A DNA stretch of 64,000 bases from Streptomyces spiramyceticus (GCF_028807635.1 NZ_JARBAX010000001.1:3831501-3895500), one strand, 5' to 3'; shown: positions 37,784 to 52,274, counted from the stretch's first letter. Translations and numbers: made by a program. The notes: generated by a model from the letters alone, not told the origin.

Positions 37784-39010
37784 TCAGTCGCGGGCCTCCG
37801 CCAGCAGCTTCTGAATCCGCGAGACACCCTCGACCAGGTCCTCGTCGCCGAGCGCGTACGAAAGCCGCAGGTAGCCAGGCGTACCGAAGGCCTCGCCCGG
37901 AACGACCGCCACCTCGACCTCGTCCAGGATCAGCGCGGCCAGCTCGACGGAGGTGGCCGGGCGCTTGCCGCGGATCTCCTTGCCGAGGAGCCCCTTCACC
38001 GACGGGTACGCGTAGAACGCGCCCTCCGGCGTGGGGCAGACCACGCCGTCGATCTCGCTCAGCATCCGCACGATGGTCTGGCGGCGCCGGTCGAAGGCGG
38101 TACGCATCTCGGCGACGGCGTCCAGGTTCCCGGACACGGCGGCCAGCGCGGCGATCTGCGCCACATTCGACACGTTGGACGTGGCGTGCGACTGGAGGTT
38201 GGTCGCGGCCTTCACGACGTCCTTCGGGCCGATGATCCACCCCACCCGCCAGCCGGTCATCGCGTACGTCTTCGCGACCCCGTTGACGACGATGCACTTG
38301 TCGCGCAGCTCGGGCACGAGCGTCGGCAGAGAGGTGAACTTCGCGTCGCCGTAGACCAGGTGCTCGTAGATCTCGTCCGTCAGCACCCACAGCCCGTGCT
38401 CGACGGCCCAGCGGCCGATCGCCTCGGCGTCGGCCTCGCTGTAGACGGCGCCCGTCGGGTTGGACGGCGAAACGAAGAGGACGACCTTGGTCTTCTCCGT
38501 ACGGGCCGCCTCCAGCTGCTCTACGGAGACCCGGTAACCGGTGGTCTCGTCAGCCACGACCTCGACCGGCACGCCGCCCGCGAGACGGATCGACTCGGGG
38601 TACGTCGTCCAGTACGGCGCCGGCACGATGACCTCGTCGCCCGGATCCAGGATCGCGGCGAAGGCTTCGTAGATGGCCTGCTTGCCGCCGTTGGTGACCA
38701 GGATCTGCGAGGCGTCCACCTCGTAACCCGAGTCACGCAGCGTCTTCGCGGCGATCGCGGCCTTGAGCTCGGGGAGCCCGCCCGCCGGTGTGTAGCGGTG
38801 GTACTTCGGGTTGGAGCAGGCCTCGATCGCGGCCTCGACGATGTAGCCGGGTGTAGGGAAGTCGGGCTCGCCCGCACCGAAGCCGATGACCGGACGGCCT
38901 GCGGCCTTCAGGGCCTTGGCCTTGGCATCCACGGCAAGGGTGGCGGACTCGGAGATAGCGCCGATTCGGGCAGAAACCCGGCGCTCGGTCGGAGGAGTTG
39001 CAGCGCTCAT
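37784..39010 (-). CDS. aspC: Pyridoxal-phosphate aminotransferase, aspartate aminotransferase type
   Basis: 408 residues from ATG 39010; an ATG 3 codons upstream is possible. It is a fold-type I, class I/II enzyme. '[19 protein letters not shown]' and '[18 protein letters not shown]' form the N-terminal substrate region. The internal aldimine Lys is in '[17 protein letters not shown]' (SxxK-like position). '[13 protein letters not shown]' carries the PLP-pyridine Asn-region and 'GYLRLSYAL' the carboxylate Arg. By family it transfers amino groups between aspartate and 2-oxoglutarate. The subfamily assignment is inference. Confidence 0.92.
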   Translation of the reverse strand: MSAATPPTERRVSARIGAISESATLAVDAKAKALKAAGRPVIGFGAGEPDFPTPGYIVEAAIEACSNPKYHRYTPAGGLPELKAAIAAKTLRDSGYEVDASQILVTNGGKQAIYEAFAAILDPGDEVIVPAPYWTTYPESIRLAGGVPVEVVADETTGYRVSVEQLEAARTEKTKVVLFVSPSNPTGAVYSEADAEAIGRWAVEHGLWVLTDEIYEHLVYGDAKFTSLPTLVPELRDKCIVVNGVAKTYAMTGWRVGWIIGPKDVVKAATNLQSHATSNVSNVAQIAALAAVSGNLDAVAEMRTAFDRRRQTIVRMLSEIDGVVCPTPEGAFYAYPSVKGLLGKEIRGKRPATSVELAALILDEVEVAVVPGEAFGTPGYLRLSYALGDEDLVEGVSRIQKLLAEARD

Positions 39011-39213
39011 ACGGCCCATCGTCCCAGACCGAAAACGCGCACAGCACACAGATATCGAGGAGCGGACAGGAAGCACACGGGGAGTGGTCAGGAGCTATCT
39101 GTTCGACGCCGGGCCTGTGACCACGTACACTCACTCGTCGTTGGCCCTCAACAGCGGCTTCACCGTGCGCACTCCGTGCACTCGGTCGTATGCGGTAGGT
39201 TGGGGAACCACAA

Positions 39214-39286
39214 AGGGTCGTAGCTCAATTGGTAGAGCACTGGTCTCCAAAACCAGCGGTTGGGGGTTCAAGTCCCTCCGGCCCTG
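39214..39286 (+). tRNA. tRNA-Trp (CCA)
   Basis: 73 bases. The acceptor AGGGTCG pairs with CGGCCCT (one G-U) and the discriminator is G. The anticodon loop CTCCAAA gives CCA. The D-arm is GCTCAATTGGTAGAGC and the T-loop TTCAAGT. It precedes secE, the usual actinobacterial arrangement. Confidence 0.96.
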
Positions 39287-39392
39287 CTACACACACCTTC
39301 GCCAGGATGTGTGCGCATGTACGTACTTCTATGCATAGCCGTGCGGCTCGACCGGGCGCGGCACGGCCACGACCCGGAATCAGGTGAGAAGC

Positions 39393-39680
39393 GTGACGGA
39401 CGCCGTGGGCTCCATCGACATGCCTGATGCCCAGGACGAGACGCCGGAGTCCAAGAAGAAGTCTCGTAAAGGCGGTAAGCGCGGCAAGAAGGGCCCCCTG
39501 GGCCGTCTCGCGCTCTTCTACCGTCAGATCGTCGCAGAGCTGCGCAAGGTCGTCTGGCCCACGCGCAGCCAGCTGACGACGTACACCACTGTGGTGATTG
39601 TCTTCGTCGTCGTCATGATCGGCATTGTGACCGTGATCGACACGGGCTTCGCCCGAGCCGTCAAGTATGTCTTCGGCTGA
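39393..39680 (+). CDS. secE: Preprotein translocase subunit SecE
   Basis: 95 residues from GTG 39393 (AGGTGAG upstream); GTG 39384 is an in-frame alternative. It has a charged Lys/Gly-rich N-terminus, then 'FYRQIVAELRKVVWPTRSQLTTYT' (the SecE amphipathic signature), then a single membrane helix 'VVIVFVVVMIGIVTVIDTGF'. It clamps SecY in the membrane. First gene of secE-nusG. Confidence 0.96.
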   Translation: MTDAVGSIDMPDAQDETPESKKKSRKGGKRGKKGPLGRLALFYRQIVAELRKVVWPTRSQLTTYTTVVIVFVVVMIGIVTVIDTGFARAVKYVFG

Positions 39681-39753
39681 TCCCGCGTAGGGCGTCTCTC
39701 CCGGCGCCCCTTTCGCCGTTCCACCCATATGTATCCAGGAAGAAGCAGCCACC

Positions 39754-40686
39754 GTGTCTGACCCGAACCTGAACGACGCCGTCGAGCCGAGCGAAAGCCT
39801 GGAGTCCGCTGAGGACCAGCTCGACATCGTCGAGGCGGCCGACGAGGACCAGGCGGAAGCTGCTGACGCCGCTGCGGGCGAGGCAGCCGAAGAGGCCGCC
39901 ATGCACGTCGAGGACGAGACGGTCGACGAGACCGCCACCGAGGACGACGTCGCCGAAGCAGTGGGCGCCGAAGCAGAGGGCGAGGCCTCCGACGAGGAAG
40001 CCGCCGTCGCTGAAGCCGAGTCCGCCGAGGCCGCCGAGGAAGAGGCCGAAGAGGTCCCTGCCGAGCCGGTCGACCCGGTCGCGGCCCTCCGCGAGGAACT
40101 CCGCACCCTGCCCGGCGAGTGGTACGTCATCCACACGTACGCCGGGTACGAGAAGCGCGTGAAGGCGAACCTGGAGCAGCGCGCCGTTTCGCTGAACGTC
40201 GAGGAGTTCATCTACCAGGCCGAAGTGCCCGAGGAAGAGATCGTCCAGATCAAGAACGGCGAGCGCAAGAACGTCCGCCAGAACAAGCTTCCCGGTTACG
40301 TCCTGGTCCGCATGGACCTCACCAACGAGTCCTGGGGCGTTGTCCGCAACACCCCCGGCGTCACCGGCTTCGTCGGCAATGCCTACGACCCGTACCCGCT
40401 GACCCTGGACGAGATCGTCAAGATGCTCGCCCCGGAGGCCGAGGAGAAGGCCGCCCGCGAGGCCGCAGAGGCCGAGGGCAAGCCGGCTCCGTCCCGCAAG
40501 GTCGAGGTCCAGGTGCTGGACTTCGAGGTGGGCGACTCGGTCACCGTCACCGACGGTCCCTTCGCGACACTCCAGGCGACGATCAACGAGATCAACGCCG
40601 ACTCGAAGAAGGTCAAGGGTCTCGTCGAGATCTTCGGCCGCGAGACCCCGGTCGAGCTCAGCTTCGACCAGATCCAGAAGAACTGA
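39754..40686 (+). CDS. nusG: Transcription termination/antitermination factor NusG with acidic N-terminal extension
   Basis: 310 residues. The conserved NGN domain starts only at about residue 115 ('[23 protein letters not shown]') and includes '[13 protein letters not shown]'. The KOW domain is '[24 protein letters not shown]'. Residues 1-110 are almost entirely Ala/Glu/Asp. Such acidic extensions are known in Streptomyces NusG but absent in the 180-residue enterobacterial form. It binds RNA polymerase and links to Rho or the ribosome. It follows secE by 73 bases. Confidence 0.96.
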   Translation: MSDPNLNDAVEPSESLESAEDQLDIVEAADEDQAEAADAAAGEAAEEAAMHVEDETVDETATEDDVAEAVGAEAEGEASDEEAAVAEAESAEAAEEEAEEVPAEPVDPVAALREELRTLPGEWYVIHTYAGYEKRVKANLEQRAVSLNVEEFIYQAEVPEEEIVQIKNGERKNVRQNKLPGYVLVRMDLTNESWGVVRNTPGVTGFVGNAYDPYPLTLDEIVKMLAPEAEEKAAREAAEAEGKPAPSRKVEVQVLDFEVGDSVTVTDGPFATLQATINEINADSKKVKGLVEIFGRETPVELSFDQIQKN

Positions 40687-40852
40687 CCGTCTCTGGAACA
40701 CATGCCTCCGAACAGGTCAGACCGGCTCTCGTAGCCTGTCTGACCTGCTCGGTTTTAGCTGCACGGTGATACCCGTTATCGTTGTGCGGTATGCCTCCGT
40801 CCGGATCAACGGACGGATGGCTGAAAACTCTCACTAGGACCCGGAGAGAGCA

Positions 40853-41287
40853 ATGCCTCCCAAGAAGAAGAAGGTCACGGGGCTTATCAAGCTCCAGATC
40901 CAGGCCGGCGCGGCCAACCCGGCTCCGCCGGTCGGCCCCGCACTGGGTCAGCACGGCGTCAACATCATGGAGTTCTGCAAGGCCTACAACGCCGCGACCG
41001 AGTCGCAGCGTGGCATGGTCGTGCCGGTGGAGATCACGGTCTACGAAGACCGTTCCTTCACCTTCATCACCAAGACTCCGCCGGCCGCCAAGCTGATCCT
41101 CAAGGCCGCTGGTGTGGACAAGGGCTCGGGCGAGCCGCACAAGACCAAGGTCGCGAAGCTCACCGCCGCTCAGGTGCGCGAGATCTCGACGGTCAAGCTG
41201 CCCGACCTGAACGCCAACGACCTGGACGCCGCGGACAAGATCATCGCCGGCACCGCCCGTTCCATGGGCATCACGGTCGAGGGCTGA
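40853..41287 (+). CDS. rplK: 50S ribosomal protein L11
   Basis: 144 residues, full length. '[33 protein letters not shown]' holds the thiostrepton-region prolines. The RNA-binding C-domain ends '[10 protein letters not shown]'. The 166 bases before it hold no gene and presumably a promoter, not confidently placed. Co-transcribed with rplA. L11 is also the partner of RelA-type stress signalling at the GTPase centre. Confidence 0.97.
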
Positions 41288-41365
41288 CAGTCCCCGTAGC
41301 ACCTCAGTGGTAGGGCCAAGCGCTGGTCCGCACCACGACTCCATCTCCACACATCAGGAGCAGTA

Positions 41366-42088
41366 GTGAAGCGCAGCAAGAACTTCCGCAGCGCGGACGC
41401 CAAGATCGACCGGGAGCGCCTGTACGCCCCGCTCGAGGCCGTCCGTATCGCCAAGGACACCTCTTCCACGAAGTTCGACGGCACCGTCGAGGTCGCCATG
41501 CGTCTGGGTGTCGACCCGCGCAAGGCCGACCAGATGGTCCGCGGCACCGTGAACCTGCCGCACGGCACCGGCAAGACCGCCCGGGTCCTGGTCTTCGCGA
41601 CCGGTGACCGTGCTGCGGCCGCGGAGGCCGCCGGCGCCGACATTGTCGGCTCCGACGAGCTCATCGACGAGGTTGCGAAGGGCCGTCTGGACTTCGACGC
41701 CGTCGTCGCCACCCCGGACCTCATGGGCAAGGTCGGCCGCCTCGGCCGCGTGCTCGGTCCGCGTGGTCTGATGCCGAACCCGAAGACCGGAACGGTCACC
41801 CCGGACGTGGCGAAGGCTGTCACGGACATCAAGGGCGGCAAGATCGAGTTCCGCGTCGACAAGCACTCGAACCTGCACTTCATCATCGGCAAGGTCTCCT
41901 TCGACGAGACGAAGCTGGTCGAGAACTACGCCGCGGCGCTGGAGGAGATCCTCCGCCTCAAGCCGTCCGCCGCGAAGGGCCGCTACATCAAGAAGGCCTC
42001 CCTGGCCACGACGATGGGCCCCGGCATCCCGCTGGACGCCAACCGCACCCGTAACCTCCTCGTCGAGGAGGACCCGGCAGCTGTCTGA
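41366..42088 (+). CDS. rplA: 50S ribosomal protein L1
   Basis: 240 residues from GTG 41366. Signature '[29 protein letters not shown]' and N-terminal '[31 protein letters not shown]' are complete. L1 forms the stalk near the E site and represses its own operon in other bacteria. Ends at a strong terminator. Confidence 0.97.
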   Translation: MKRSKNFRSADAKIDRERLYAPLEAVRIAKDTSSTKFDGTVEVAMRLGVDPRKADQMVRGTVNLPHGTGKTARVLVFATGDRAAAAEAAGADIVGSDELIDEVAKGRLDFDAVVATPDLMGKVGRLGRVLGPRGLMPNPKTGTVTPDVAKAVTDIKGGKIEFRVDKHSNLHFIIGKVSFDETKLVENYAAALEEILRLKPSAAKGRYIKKASLATTMGPGIPLDANRTRNLLVEEDPAAV

Positions 42089-42124
42089 CCGGGTCGAGCC
42101 TGACGGCTCACACTGAGTGGCTGA

Positions 42125-42168
42125 ATCGGGCCCTGTGCCTTCCTTTTGGAGGCGCAGGGCCCGATTTG
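42125..42168 (+). terminator. rplKA terminator
   Basis: The stem ATCGGGCCCTGTGCC / GGCGCAGGGCCCGAT (one G-U) is followed by TTGCTT. Confidence 0.8.
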
Positions 42169-42195
42169 CTTAAACCGTGCAGGTTCACGTAGTCT
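42166..42195 (+). promoter_or_regulatory. Candidate rplJL promoter
   Basis: TTGCTT (42166-42171) and TAGTCT (42190-42195) have an 18-base spacer just after the rplKA terminator. Confidence 0.5.
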
Positions 42196-42427
42196 CTCCC
42201 AGAAGCCAAAGACCGCTGGTCGTTGCTGTGCCTTCGCAAGAAGGTTCGGTGGCCGAAGGATCCGCTAGGTGCGGACGACCTGCGCAGGTGACCGTGGAAA
42301 GCTCCCGGACGCGCTCTTCCAAGAGCACAGTCGGTCGAGCTACGCCCCGTGCGCCTGCGCCGGGGCGTTTCGTTTTGCCCAGCCCCTTCTGAGCGGTCCT
42401 CATCACCCGGAAGGAGGCCGACGCTCT
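42196..42427 (+). promoter_or_regulatory. rplJ (L10) leader with attenuator hairpin
   Basis: This gene-free stretch of 230 bases has the layout of a ribosomal L10 leader. It contains paired segments (for example GCTCTT-CC-AAGAGC at 42313-42326) and a terminator-like hairpin ACGCCCCG / CGGGGCGT (42342-42368) followed by TTCGTTTTG. L10(L12)4 binding is known to repress such leaders. The hairpin probably tunes the ratio of L10/L12 to RNA polymerase. Assignment by position and structure, not by covariance search. Confidence 0.6.
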
Positions 42428-42988
42428 ATGGCAAGGCCCGACAAGGCTGCCGCGGTAGCCGAGCTTGCGGACCAGTTCCGTAGCTCGAACGCCGCCGTGC
42501 TGACCGAGTACCGGGGTCTCACCGTGACGCAGCTCAAGACGCTGCGTCGTTCGCTCGGTGAGAACGCCCAGTACGCCGTGGTGAAGAACACGCTGACCAA
42601 GATCGCGGCCAACGAGGCCGGGATCAACACGCTGGACGACCTGTTCGCAGGGCCGACGGCGGTTGCCTTCATCACCGGTGACCCGGTGGAGTCGGCGAAG
42701 GGTCTTCGTGACTTCGCCAAGGAAAACCCCAACCTCATCATCAAGGGCGGTGTCCTTGACGGTAAGGCGCTGTCCGCCGATGAGATCAAGAAGCTCGCGG
42801 ACCTTGAGTCCCGCGAGGTTCTGCTCGCCAAGGTGGCCGGTGGAATCAAGGCGTCGATGGCCAAGGCCGCGGCGACGTTCCAGGCTCCGCTGACGGAGTT
42901 CGCCCGCACTGCGGACGCGCTTCGCGCCAAGGTCGAGCAGGGCGGTGCCGGTACGCCGGCTCCCGCCGAGGCCGAGGTGGCGGAGTAA
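42428..42988 (+). CDS. rplJ: 50S ribosomal protein L10
   Basis: 186 residues. N-terminal '[27 protein letters not shown]' and '[16 protein letters not shown]' are standard. The C-terminal helix that holds L7/L12 dimers is followed by an Ala/Pro/Glu tail. The start at 42428 is preceded by AAGGAGG at 42411-42417. Confidence 0.96.
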   Translation: MARPDKAAAVAELADQFRSSNAAVLTEYRGLTVTQLKTLRRSLGENAQYAVVKNTLTKIAANEAGINTLDDLFAGPTAVAFITGDPVESAKGLRDFAKENPNLIIKGGVLDGKALSADEIKKLADLESREVLLAKVAGGIKASMAKAAATFQAPLTEFARTADALRAKVEQGGAGTPAPAEAEVAE

Positions 42989-43071
42989 CTCTCCGCCCCT
43001 GGTCGCAGCGGGCGCGTACGCCCGCCTTCATGTACACCCGGCACCTGCCGAATTAGTGGAAGGACGCCATC

Positions 43072-43455
43072 ATGGCGAAGCTGTCCCAGGACGAGCTGCT
43101 CGAGCAGTTCGAGACCCTGACCCTCATCGAGCTCTCCGAGTTCGTCAAGGCCTTCGAGGAGAAGTTCGACGTCAAGGCTGCCGCCCCGGTCGCCGTTGCC
43201 GCCGCCGGTGGCGCTGCTGCCGCCGCCGAGGCCGTCGAGGAGCAGGACGAGTTCGACGTCATCCTCACGGGTGCCGGCGAGAAGAAGATCCAGGTCATCA
43301 AGGTCGTGCGTGAGCTGACCTCGCTGGGTCTGAAGGAGGCCAAGGACCTCGTCGACGGCACTCCGAAGCCCGTCCTCGAGAAGGTCACCAAGGAGGCCGC
43401 CGAGAAGGCTGCCGAGTCCCTCAAGGCCGCCGGCGCGGGCGTCGAGGTCAAGTGA
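43072..43455 (+). CDS. rplL: 50S ribosomal protein L7/L12
   Basis: 127 residues from ATG 43072 (GGAAGGA upstream). N-terminal dimerisation region '[29 protein letters not shown]', then an Ala/Val-rich hinge, then the C-domain '[35 protein letters not shown]' (read in parts). It recruits translation factors to the ribosome. Confidence 0.97.
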   Translation: MAKLSQDELLEQFETLTLIELSEFVKAFEEKFDVKAAAPVAVAAAGGAAAAAEAVEEQDEFDVILTGAGEKKIQVIKVVRELTSLGLKEAKDLVDGTPKPVLEKVTKEAAEKAAESLKAAGAGVEVK

Positions 43456-43488
43456 CTCCGTTGAGTCTCTGACTCAGCTGTTCTCGTT

Positions 43489-43524
43489 CTGAAGGCGATC
43501 ACCCATCCGGGTGGTCGCCTTCAG
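43489..43524 (+). terminator. rplJL terminator/attenuator
   Basis: A 16-bp stem CTGAAGGCGATCACCC / GGGTGGTCGCCTTCAG (one G-U pair) with loop ATCC. It probably limits read-through into rpoB. Confidence 0.8.
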
Positions 43525-43815
43525 GCGTTCCCGGGACGCCTGCCTTGCTCTTGGCGCCGTGACGAGTATCGTGATCTTCGCCGTACGCCCCGGGGTGTCC
43601 AGGTGCCTCTGCGGCGCCGTGGCCAGTGACGATCTCGGCGGAGGGCGAGGGGGCCTTGACGAACCGCACGAGGCGCGCAATTCTCAGGACGCGTCGTCAT
43701 ACCGATCCGGATCCGAGGCATGGATCGGCGACGTAGAGGGCAGTACTGATATGCGCATACAGCGCGTGGCTTGCCGCAGGAGTTGAGTACAGCGAGGGTC
43801 TCAAAAATCCCGCTC

Positions 43816-43844
43816 TGGACATCAGTGGGCCAAGTGGCTACACT
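43816..43844 (+). promoter_or_regulatory. rpoB promoter
   Basis: TGGACA (43816-43821), 17 bases, TACACT (43839-43844): a strong match to the Streptomyces housekeeping sigma consensus. Expected start of transcription near 43851. Confidence 0.7.
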
Positions 43845-44007
43845 GACCCTTTGCGCTGCCTGTTAGCTGCCTCCTGCCCGTCACCAGGGGCATGCCCACG
43901 CTTGAGCATCGATGAGAGAACTTCCATGACCTTGGGATTTCTGTCTCTGTGACCAGCTTGGGACCGGTACGCGCGTAGTGAGTCCGAGCCCTCGGAAGGA
44001 CCCCCTC

Positions 44008-47000
44008 TTGGCCGCCTCGCGCAACGCCTCGACCTCCAATACGAACAACGGCGCCAGCACCGCCCCGCTGCGCATCTCCTTTGCAAAGATCAAGGAGCCC
44101 CTCGAGGTTCCGAACCTCCTCGCGCTGCAGACCGAGAGCTTTGACTGGCTGCTCGGTAATGCCGCGTGGAAGGGTCGCGTCGAGGCTGCTCTCGAGAGTG
44201 GACAGGACGTCCCCACCAAGTCCGGTCTGGAAGAGATCTTCGAGGAGATCTCGCCGATCGAGGACTTCTCCGGGTCGATGTCGCTGACGTTCCGCGACCA
44301 CCGTTTCGAGCCCCCGAAGAACTCGATCGACGAGTGCAAGGAGCGCGACTTCACGTTCGCTGCCCCGCTCTTCGTCACCGCAGAATTCACGAACAACGAG
44401 ACCGGCGAGATCAAGTCCCAGACGGTCTTCATGGGCGATTTCCCGCTCATGACCAACAAGGGCACCTTCGTCATCAACGGCACCGAGCGTGTCGTTGTGT
44501 CGCAGCTGGTCCGCTCGCCGGGTGTTTACTTCGACTCCTCCATCGACAAGACGTCCGACAAGGACATCTTCTCCGCCAAGATCATCCCTTCCCGGGGTGC
44601 CTGGCTGGAGATGGAGATCGACAAGCGCGACATGGTCGGTGTACGCATCGACCGCAAGCGCAAGCAGTCCGTCACTGTCCTGCTCAAGGCTCTCGGTTGG
44701 ACCACCGAGCAGATCCTCGAGGAGTTCGGCGAGTACGAATCGATGCGCGCCACCCTGGAGAAGGACCACACCCAGGGCCAGGACGACGCGCTGCTCGACA
44801 TCTACCGCAAGCTGCGCCCGGGCGAGCCGCCCACGCGCGAGGCTGCTCAGACGCTGCTCGAGAACCTCTACTTCAACCCGAAGCGCTACGACCTCGCGAA
44901 GGTCGGCCGCTACAAGGTGAACAAGAAGCTCGGCGCGGACGAGCCGCTGAACGCGGGTGTCCTCACCAGCAAGGACATCATCGCCACCATCAAGTACCTG
45001 GTCCGGCTGCACGCCGGCGAGGTCGAGACGGTCGGCGAGTCGGGCCGGAACATCGTCGTCGAGACCGACGACATCGACCACTTCGGCAACCGTCGTCTGC
45101 GTAACGTCGGCGAGCTCATCCAGAACCAGGTCCGTACGGGTCTGGCTCGTATGGAGCGCGTCGTGCGTGAGCGCATGACGACTCAGGACGTCGAGGCGAT
45201 CACGCCCCAGACGCTGATCAACATCCGGCCGGTCGTCGCCTCCATCAAGGAGTTCTTCGGCACCAGCCAGCTGTCGCAGTTCATGGACCAGAACAACCCG
45301 CTGTCGGGTCTCACCCACAAGCGCCGTCTGTCGGCGCTTGGCCCGGGTGGTCTCTCCCGTGAGCGGGCCGGCTTCGAGGTCCGTGACGTGCACCCGTCTC
45401 ACTACGGCCGCATGTGCCCGATTGAGACCCCTGAAGGCCCGAACATCGGTCTGATCGGTTCGCTCGCCTCGTACGGCCGCGTCAACGCGTTCGGCTTCGT
45501 CGAGACGCCGTACCGCAAGGTCGTCGACGGTGTCGTCACCGACGACGTCGACTACCTGACGGCCGACGAAGAGGACCGCTTCGTCATCGCGCAGGCCAAC
45601 GCGACGCTCTCCGAGGACATGCGCTTCGAGGAGTCCCGCGTCCTGGTCCGCCGTCGTGGCGGCGAGATCGACTACATCCCGGGCGACGACGTCGACTACA
45701 TGGACGTCTCGCCGCGCCAGATGGTGTCGGTCGCGACCGCGATGATCCCGTTCCTCGAGCACGACGACGCAAACCGCGCGCTCATGGGCGCGAACATGAT
45801 GCGTCAGGCCGTGCCGCTGATCACGTCCGAGGCGCCGCTCGTCGGCACCGGCATGGAATACCGCTGTGCGGTCGACGCCGGTGACGTCATCAAGGCGGAG
45901 AAGGAGGGCGTGGTCCAGGAGGTTTCCGCGGACTACGTCACCGTCGCCAACGACGACGGTACGTACACCACGTACCGCATCGCCAAGTTCTCCCGCTCCA
46001 ACCAGGGCACCTCGGTCAACCAGAAGGTTGTCGTCGACGAGGGTGCCCGGGTCGTCGAGGGCCAGGTCCTCGCCGACGGGCCCGCCACCCAGCAGGGTGA
46101 GATGGCGCTCGGCAAGAACCTGCTCGTGGCGTTCATGCCGTGGGAGGGTCACAACTACGAAGACGCGATCATCCTCAGCCAGCGTCTGGTGCAGGACGAC
46201 GTCCTCTCCTCGATCCACATCGAGGAGCACGAGGTCGACGCCCGTGACACCAAGCTCGGCCCGGAGGAGATCACCCGGGACATCCCGAACGTCTCCGAAG
46301 AGGTCCTCGCGGACCTCGACGAGCGCGGCATCATCCGTATCGGTGCCGAGGTCGTCGCCGGTGACATCCTCGTCGGCAAGGTCACGCCCAAGGGTGAGAC
46401 CGAGCTGACGCCGGAAGAGCGTCTGCTTCGCGCGATCTTCGGTGAGAAGGCGCGCGAGGTCCGTGACACTTCGCTGAAGGTGCCGCACGGCGAGGTCGGC
46501 AAGATCATCGGCGTCCGCGTCTTCGACCGCGAAGAGGGCGACGAGCTGCCGCCGGGCGTGAACCAGCTGGTTCGCGTGTACGTCGCGCAGAAGCGCAAGA
46601 TCACCGATGGTGACAAGCTCGCCGGCCGTCACGGCAACAAGGGCGTCATCTCGAAGATCCTGCCGATCGAGGACATGCCGTTCATGGAGGACGGCACCCC
46701 GGTCGACATCATCCTCAACCCGCTGGGTGTCCCGTCCCGAATGAACCCGGGACAGGTCCTCGAAATCCACCTGGGCTGGCTCGCCAGTCAGGGCTGGAAG
46801 GTCGAGGGCAGCGAGGAGTGGATGGAGCGGCTCAAGGTCATCGGCGCCGACGAGGTCGCCGCCGGCACGAACGTCGCCACGCCGGTCTTCGACGGTGCGC
46901 GCGAGGACGAGATCTCCGGTCTCTTCGAGTCCACGATCCCGAACCGCGACGGCAACCGGATGGTCCAGCCCTCCGGCAAGGCCAACCTGTTCGACGGTCG

Positions 47001-47490
47001 CTCGGGTGAGCCGTTCCCGGACCCGATCTCGGTCGGGTACATGTACATCCTCAAGCTCCACCACCTGGTCGACGACAAGCTCCACGCTCGTTCGACCGGC
47101 CCGTACTCCATGATCACTCAGCAGCCGCTGGGTGGTAAGGCTCAGTTCGGTGGCCAGCGATTCGGTGAAATGGAGGTGTGGGCGCTCGAGGCTTACGGCG
47201 CCGCTTACGCCCTCCAGGAGCTGCTGACCATCAAGTCCGACGACGTGACCGGCCGCGTGAAGGTCTACGAGGCCATCGTCAAGGGCGAGAACATCCCTGA
47301 GCCCGGCATTCCTGAGTCCTTCAAGGTGCTCATCAAGGAAATGCAGTCGCTCTGCCTCAACGTGGAGGTGCTGTCCTCGGACGGTATGTCCATCGAAATG
47401 CGCGACACGGACGAGGACGTCTTCCGCGCAGCGGAGGAGCTCGGTATCGACCTGTCCCGGCGCGAGCCGAGCAGCGTCGAAGAGGTCTGA
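44008..47490 (+). CDS. rpoB: DNA-directed RNA polymerase beta subunit
   Basis: 1160 residues from TTG 44008, chosen because GGAAGGA lies 7 bases upstream and the protein then starts '[16 protein letters not shown]', the known Streptomyces N-terminus; a GTG at 43978 is in frame but less likely. The rifampicin region reads '[20 protein letters not shown]' then '[20 protein letters not shown]', all wild-type (sensitive-type) residues. '[17 protein letters not shown]' is the active-site lysine region. Followed 97 bases later by rpoC. Confidence 0.98.
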   Translation: MAASRNASTSNTNNGASTAPLRISFAKIKEPLEVPNLLALQTESFDWLLGNAAWKGRVEAALESGQDVPTKSGLEEIFEEISPIEDFSGSMSLTFRDHRFEPPKNSIDECKERDFTFAAPLFVTAEFTNNETGEIKSQTVFMGDFPLMTNKGTFVINGTERVVVSQLVRSPGVYFDSSIDKTSDKDIFSAKIIPSRGAWLEMEIDKRDMVGVRIDRKRKQSVTVLLKALGWTTEQILEEFGEYESMRATLEKDHTQGQDDALLDIYRKLRPGEPPTREAAQTLLENLYFNPKRYDLAKVGRYKVNKKLGADEPLNAGVLTSKDIIATIKYLVRLHAGEVETVGESGRNIVVETDDIDHFGNRRLRNVGELIQNQVRTGLARMERVVRERMTTQDVEAITPQTLINIRPVVASIKEFFGTSQLSQFMDQNNPLSGLTHKRRLSALGPGGLSRERAGFEVRDVHPSHYGRMCPIETPEGPNIGLIGSLASYGRVNAFGFVETPYRKVVDGVVTDDVDYLTADEEDRFVIAQANATLSEDMRFEESRVLVRRRGGEIDYIPGDDVDYMDVSPRQMVSVATAMIPFLEHDDANRALMGANMMRQAVPLITSEAPLVGTGMEYRCAVDAGDVIKAEKEGVVQEVSADYVTVANDDGTYTTYRIAKFSRSNQGTSVNQKVVVDEGARVVEGQVLADGPATQQGEMALGKNLLVAFMPWEGHNYEDAIILSQRLVQDDVLSSIHIEEHEVDARDTKLGPEEITRDIPNVSEEVLADLDERGIIRIGAEVVAGDILVGKVTPKGETELTPEERLLRAIFGEKAREVRDTSLKVPHGEVGKIIGVRVFDREEGDELPPGVNQLVRVYVAQKRKITDGDKLAGRHGNKGVISKILPIEDMPFMEDGTPVDIILNPLGVPSRMNPGQVLEIHLGWLASQGWKVEGSEEWMERLKVIGADEVAAGTNVATPVFDGAREDEISGLFESTIPNRDGNRMVQPSGKANLFDGRSGEPFPDPISVGYMYILKLHHLVDDKLHARSTGPYSMITQQPLGGKAQFGGQRFGEMEVWALEAYGAAYALQELLTIKSDDVTGRVKVYEAIVKGENIPEPGIPESFKVLIKEMQSLCLNVEVLSSDGMSIEMRDTDEDVFRAAEELGIDLSRREPSSVEEV

Positions 47491-47587
47491 CGGGCAGGCC
47501 GGGAGTCCTTCACCGGACTCCCGGCCCTCCCCGGACCCGTTCAGACCATTGATTGAGACTCGACCCCGAAAGAGGGATTGACGACAA

Positions 47588-51487
<3,900 letters not shown>

Positions 51488-51502
51488 GCGAAACGCCTGA
51501 CA

Positions 51503-51535
51503 GGGCGGTCATCCCGAAAGGGGTGGCCGCCCTTC
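51503..51535 (+). terminator. rpoBC terminator
   Basis: GGGCGGTCATCCC / GGGGTGGCCGCCC (two G-U pairs), loop GAAA, followed by TTCGGCGTT. Confidence 0.8.
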
Positions 51536-51677
51536 GGCGTTACAGGCCCGTGCGGACCTCCGGTGGGGCCATGCGGCGTTTGCCGGGCCGGCACCCGTCT
51601 CAGTGGCCGGAATGGCGTTGCGGGGGCCGCTGGATCCCTTCAGGAAGTCCGGCGTGTTGGGGTGCACGGCATTTGTT

Positions 51678-51706
51678 TTGACCGAAGTCCATGAGGTAGG
51701 TACGCT
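51678..51706 (+). promoter_or_regulatory. rpsL operon promoter
   Basis: TTGACC (51678-51683), 17 bases, TACGCT (51701-51706). A near-consensus promoter; the mRNA would start near 51713. Confidence 0.75.
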
Positions 51707-51824
51707 CAGACCTTGTGCCTGGGGTGTGCCTGGGCTCCCGTGCGTGCCTATGTCCGCGCGGAGAGCCAGGACAAACACACCGCAATCTGTCTCTTCTCCG
51801 TTTTGGCGGGGGCTTGCAGTGTTC

Positions 51825-51850
51825 GACACACCCGACCGCGTGGGTCGGAG
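51825..51850 (+). promoter_or_regulatory. Conserved leader hairpin, rpsL copy
   Basis: GACAC, then A, then CCCGACC-GCGTG-GGTCGG and AG. The 6-bp stem CCGACC / GGTCGG with loop GCGTG is identical to the one in the rpsJ leader (61184-61209); the 26-base blocks differ at one base. Shared by two separate ribosomal-protein operons, so a regulatory or processing role is likely. Confidence 0.65.
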
Positions 51851-51900
51851 GTGTTCCAGGTTAGTTTCACAGTGATCGGCACACAGAAACCGGAGAAGTA

Positions 51901-52272
51901 GTGCCTACGATCCAGCAGCTGGTCCGCAAGGGCCGGCAGGACAAGGTCGAGAAGAACAAGACGCCCGCACTTGAGGGTTCCCCTCAGCGTCGCGGTGTCT
52001 GCACGCGTGTGTTCACGACCACCCCGAAGAAGCCGAACTCGGCCCTGCGTAAGGTCGCGCGTGTGCGTCTGACCAGCGGGATCGAAGTCACTGCTTACAT
52101 CCCGGGTGAGGGACACAACCTGCAGGAGCACTCGATCGTGCTCGTGCGTGGTGGCCGTGTGAAGGACCTGCCGGGTGTTCGCTACAAGATCATCCGCGGC
52201 TCGCTCGACACCCAGGGTGTCAAGAACCGCAAGCAGGCCCGCAGCCGCTACGGCGCCAAGAAGGAGAAGTAA
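51901..52272 (+). CDS. rpsL: 30S ribosomal protein S12
   Basis: 123 residues from GTG 51901. '[21 protein letters not shown]' contains the wild-type Lys of streptomycin-resistance position 43, and '[16 protein letters not shown]' the wild-type position 88. Sits in the decoding centre. First gene of the str operon rpsL-rpsG-fusA-tuf. Confidence 0.98.
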   Translation: MPTIQQLVRKGRQDKVEKNKTPALEGSPQRRGVCTRVFTTTPKKPNSALRKVARVRLTSGIEVTAYIPGEGHNLQEHSIVLVRGGRVKDLPGVRYKIIRGSLDTQGVKNRKQARSRYGAKKEK

Positions 52273-52274
52273 GA

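Larger units (their letters stand above)
43456..44007 (+). other. rplL-rpoB intergenic region (no gene)
   Basis: 552 bases with no convincing gene. It holds the rplL hairpin (43489-43524), a weak candidate promoter TTGACG-N17-AATTCT (43656-43684), the good rpoB promoter (43816-43844) and a leader of about 155 bases with GGAAGGA before the TTG start of rpoB. Confidence 0.7.
51488..51900 (+). other. rpoC-rpsL intergenic region (no gene)
   Basis: 413 bases with no gene. It contains the rpoC terminator (51503-51535), the rpsL promoter (51678-51706) and a leader of about 188 bases with a conserved hairpin (51825-51850). GGAGAAG precedes the rpsL GTG. Small open frames here have no coding character. 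Confidence 0.75.

Noticed and set aside
43511-43786. Small gene between rplL and rpoB
   Set aside because: No codon bias or ribosome site; the region is regulatory.
45241-45420. Rifampicin-resistance change in rpoB
   Set aside because: The cluster I residues (Q, D, H, S positions) look wild-type.
51603-51875. Small gene between rpoC and rpsL
   Set aside because: The frame contains the promoter and the leader hairpin and has no ribosome site.
51990-52180. Streptomycin-resistance change in rpsL
   Set aside because: Both lysine positions (43 and 88 equivalents) are wild-type.
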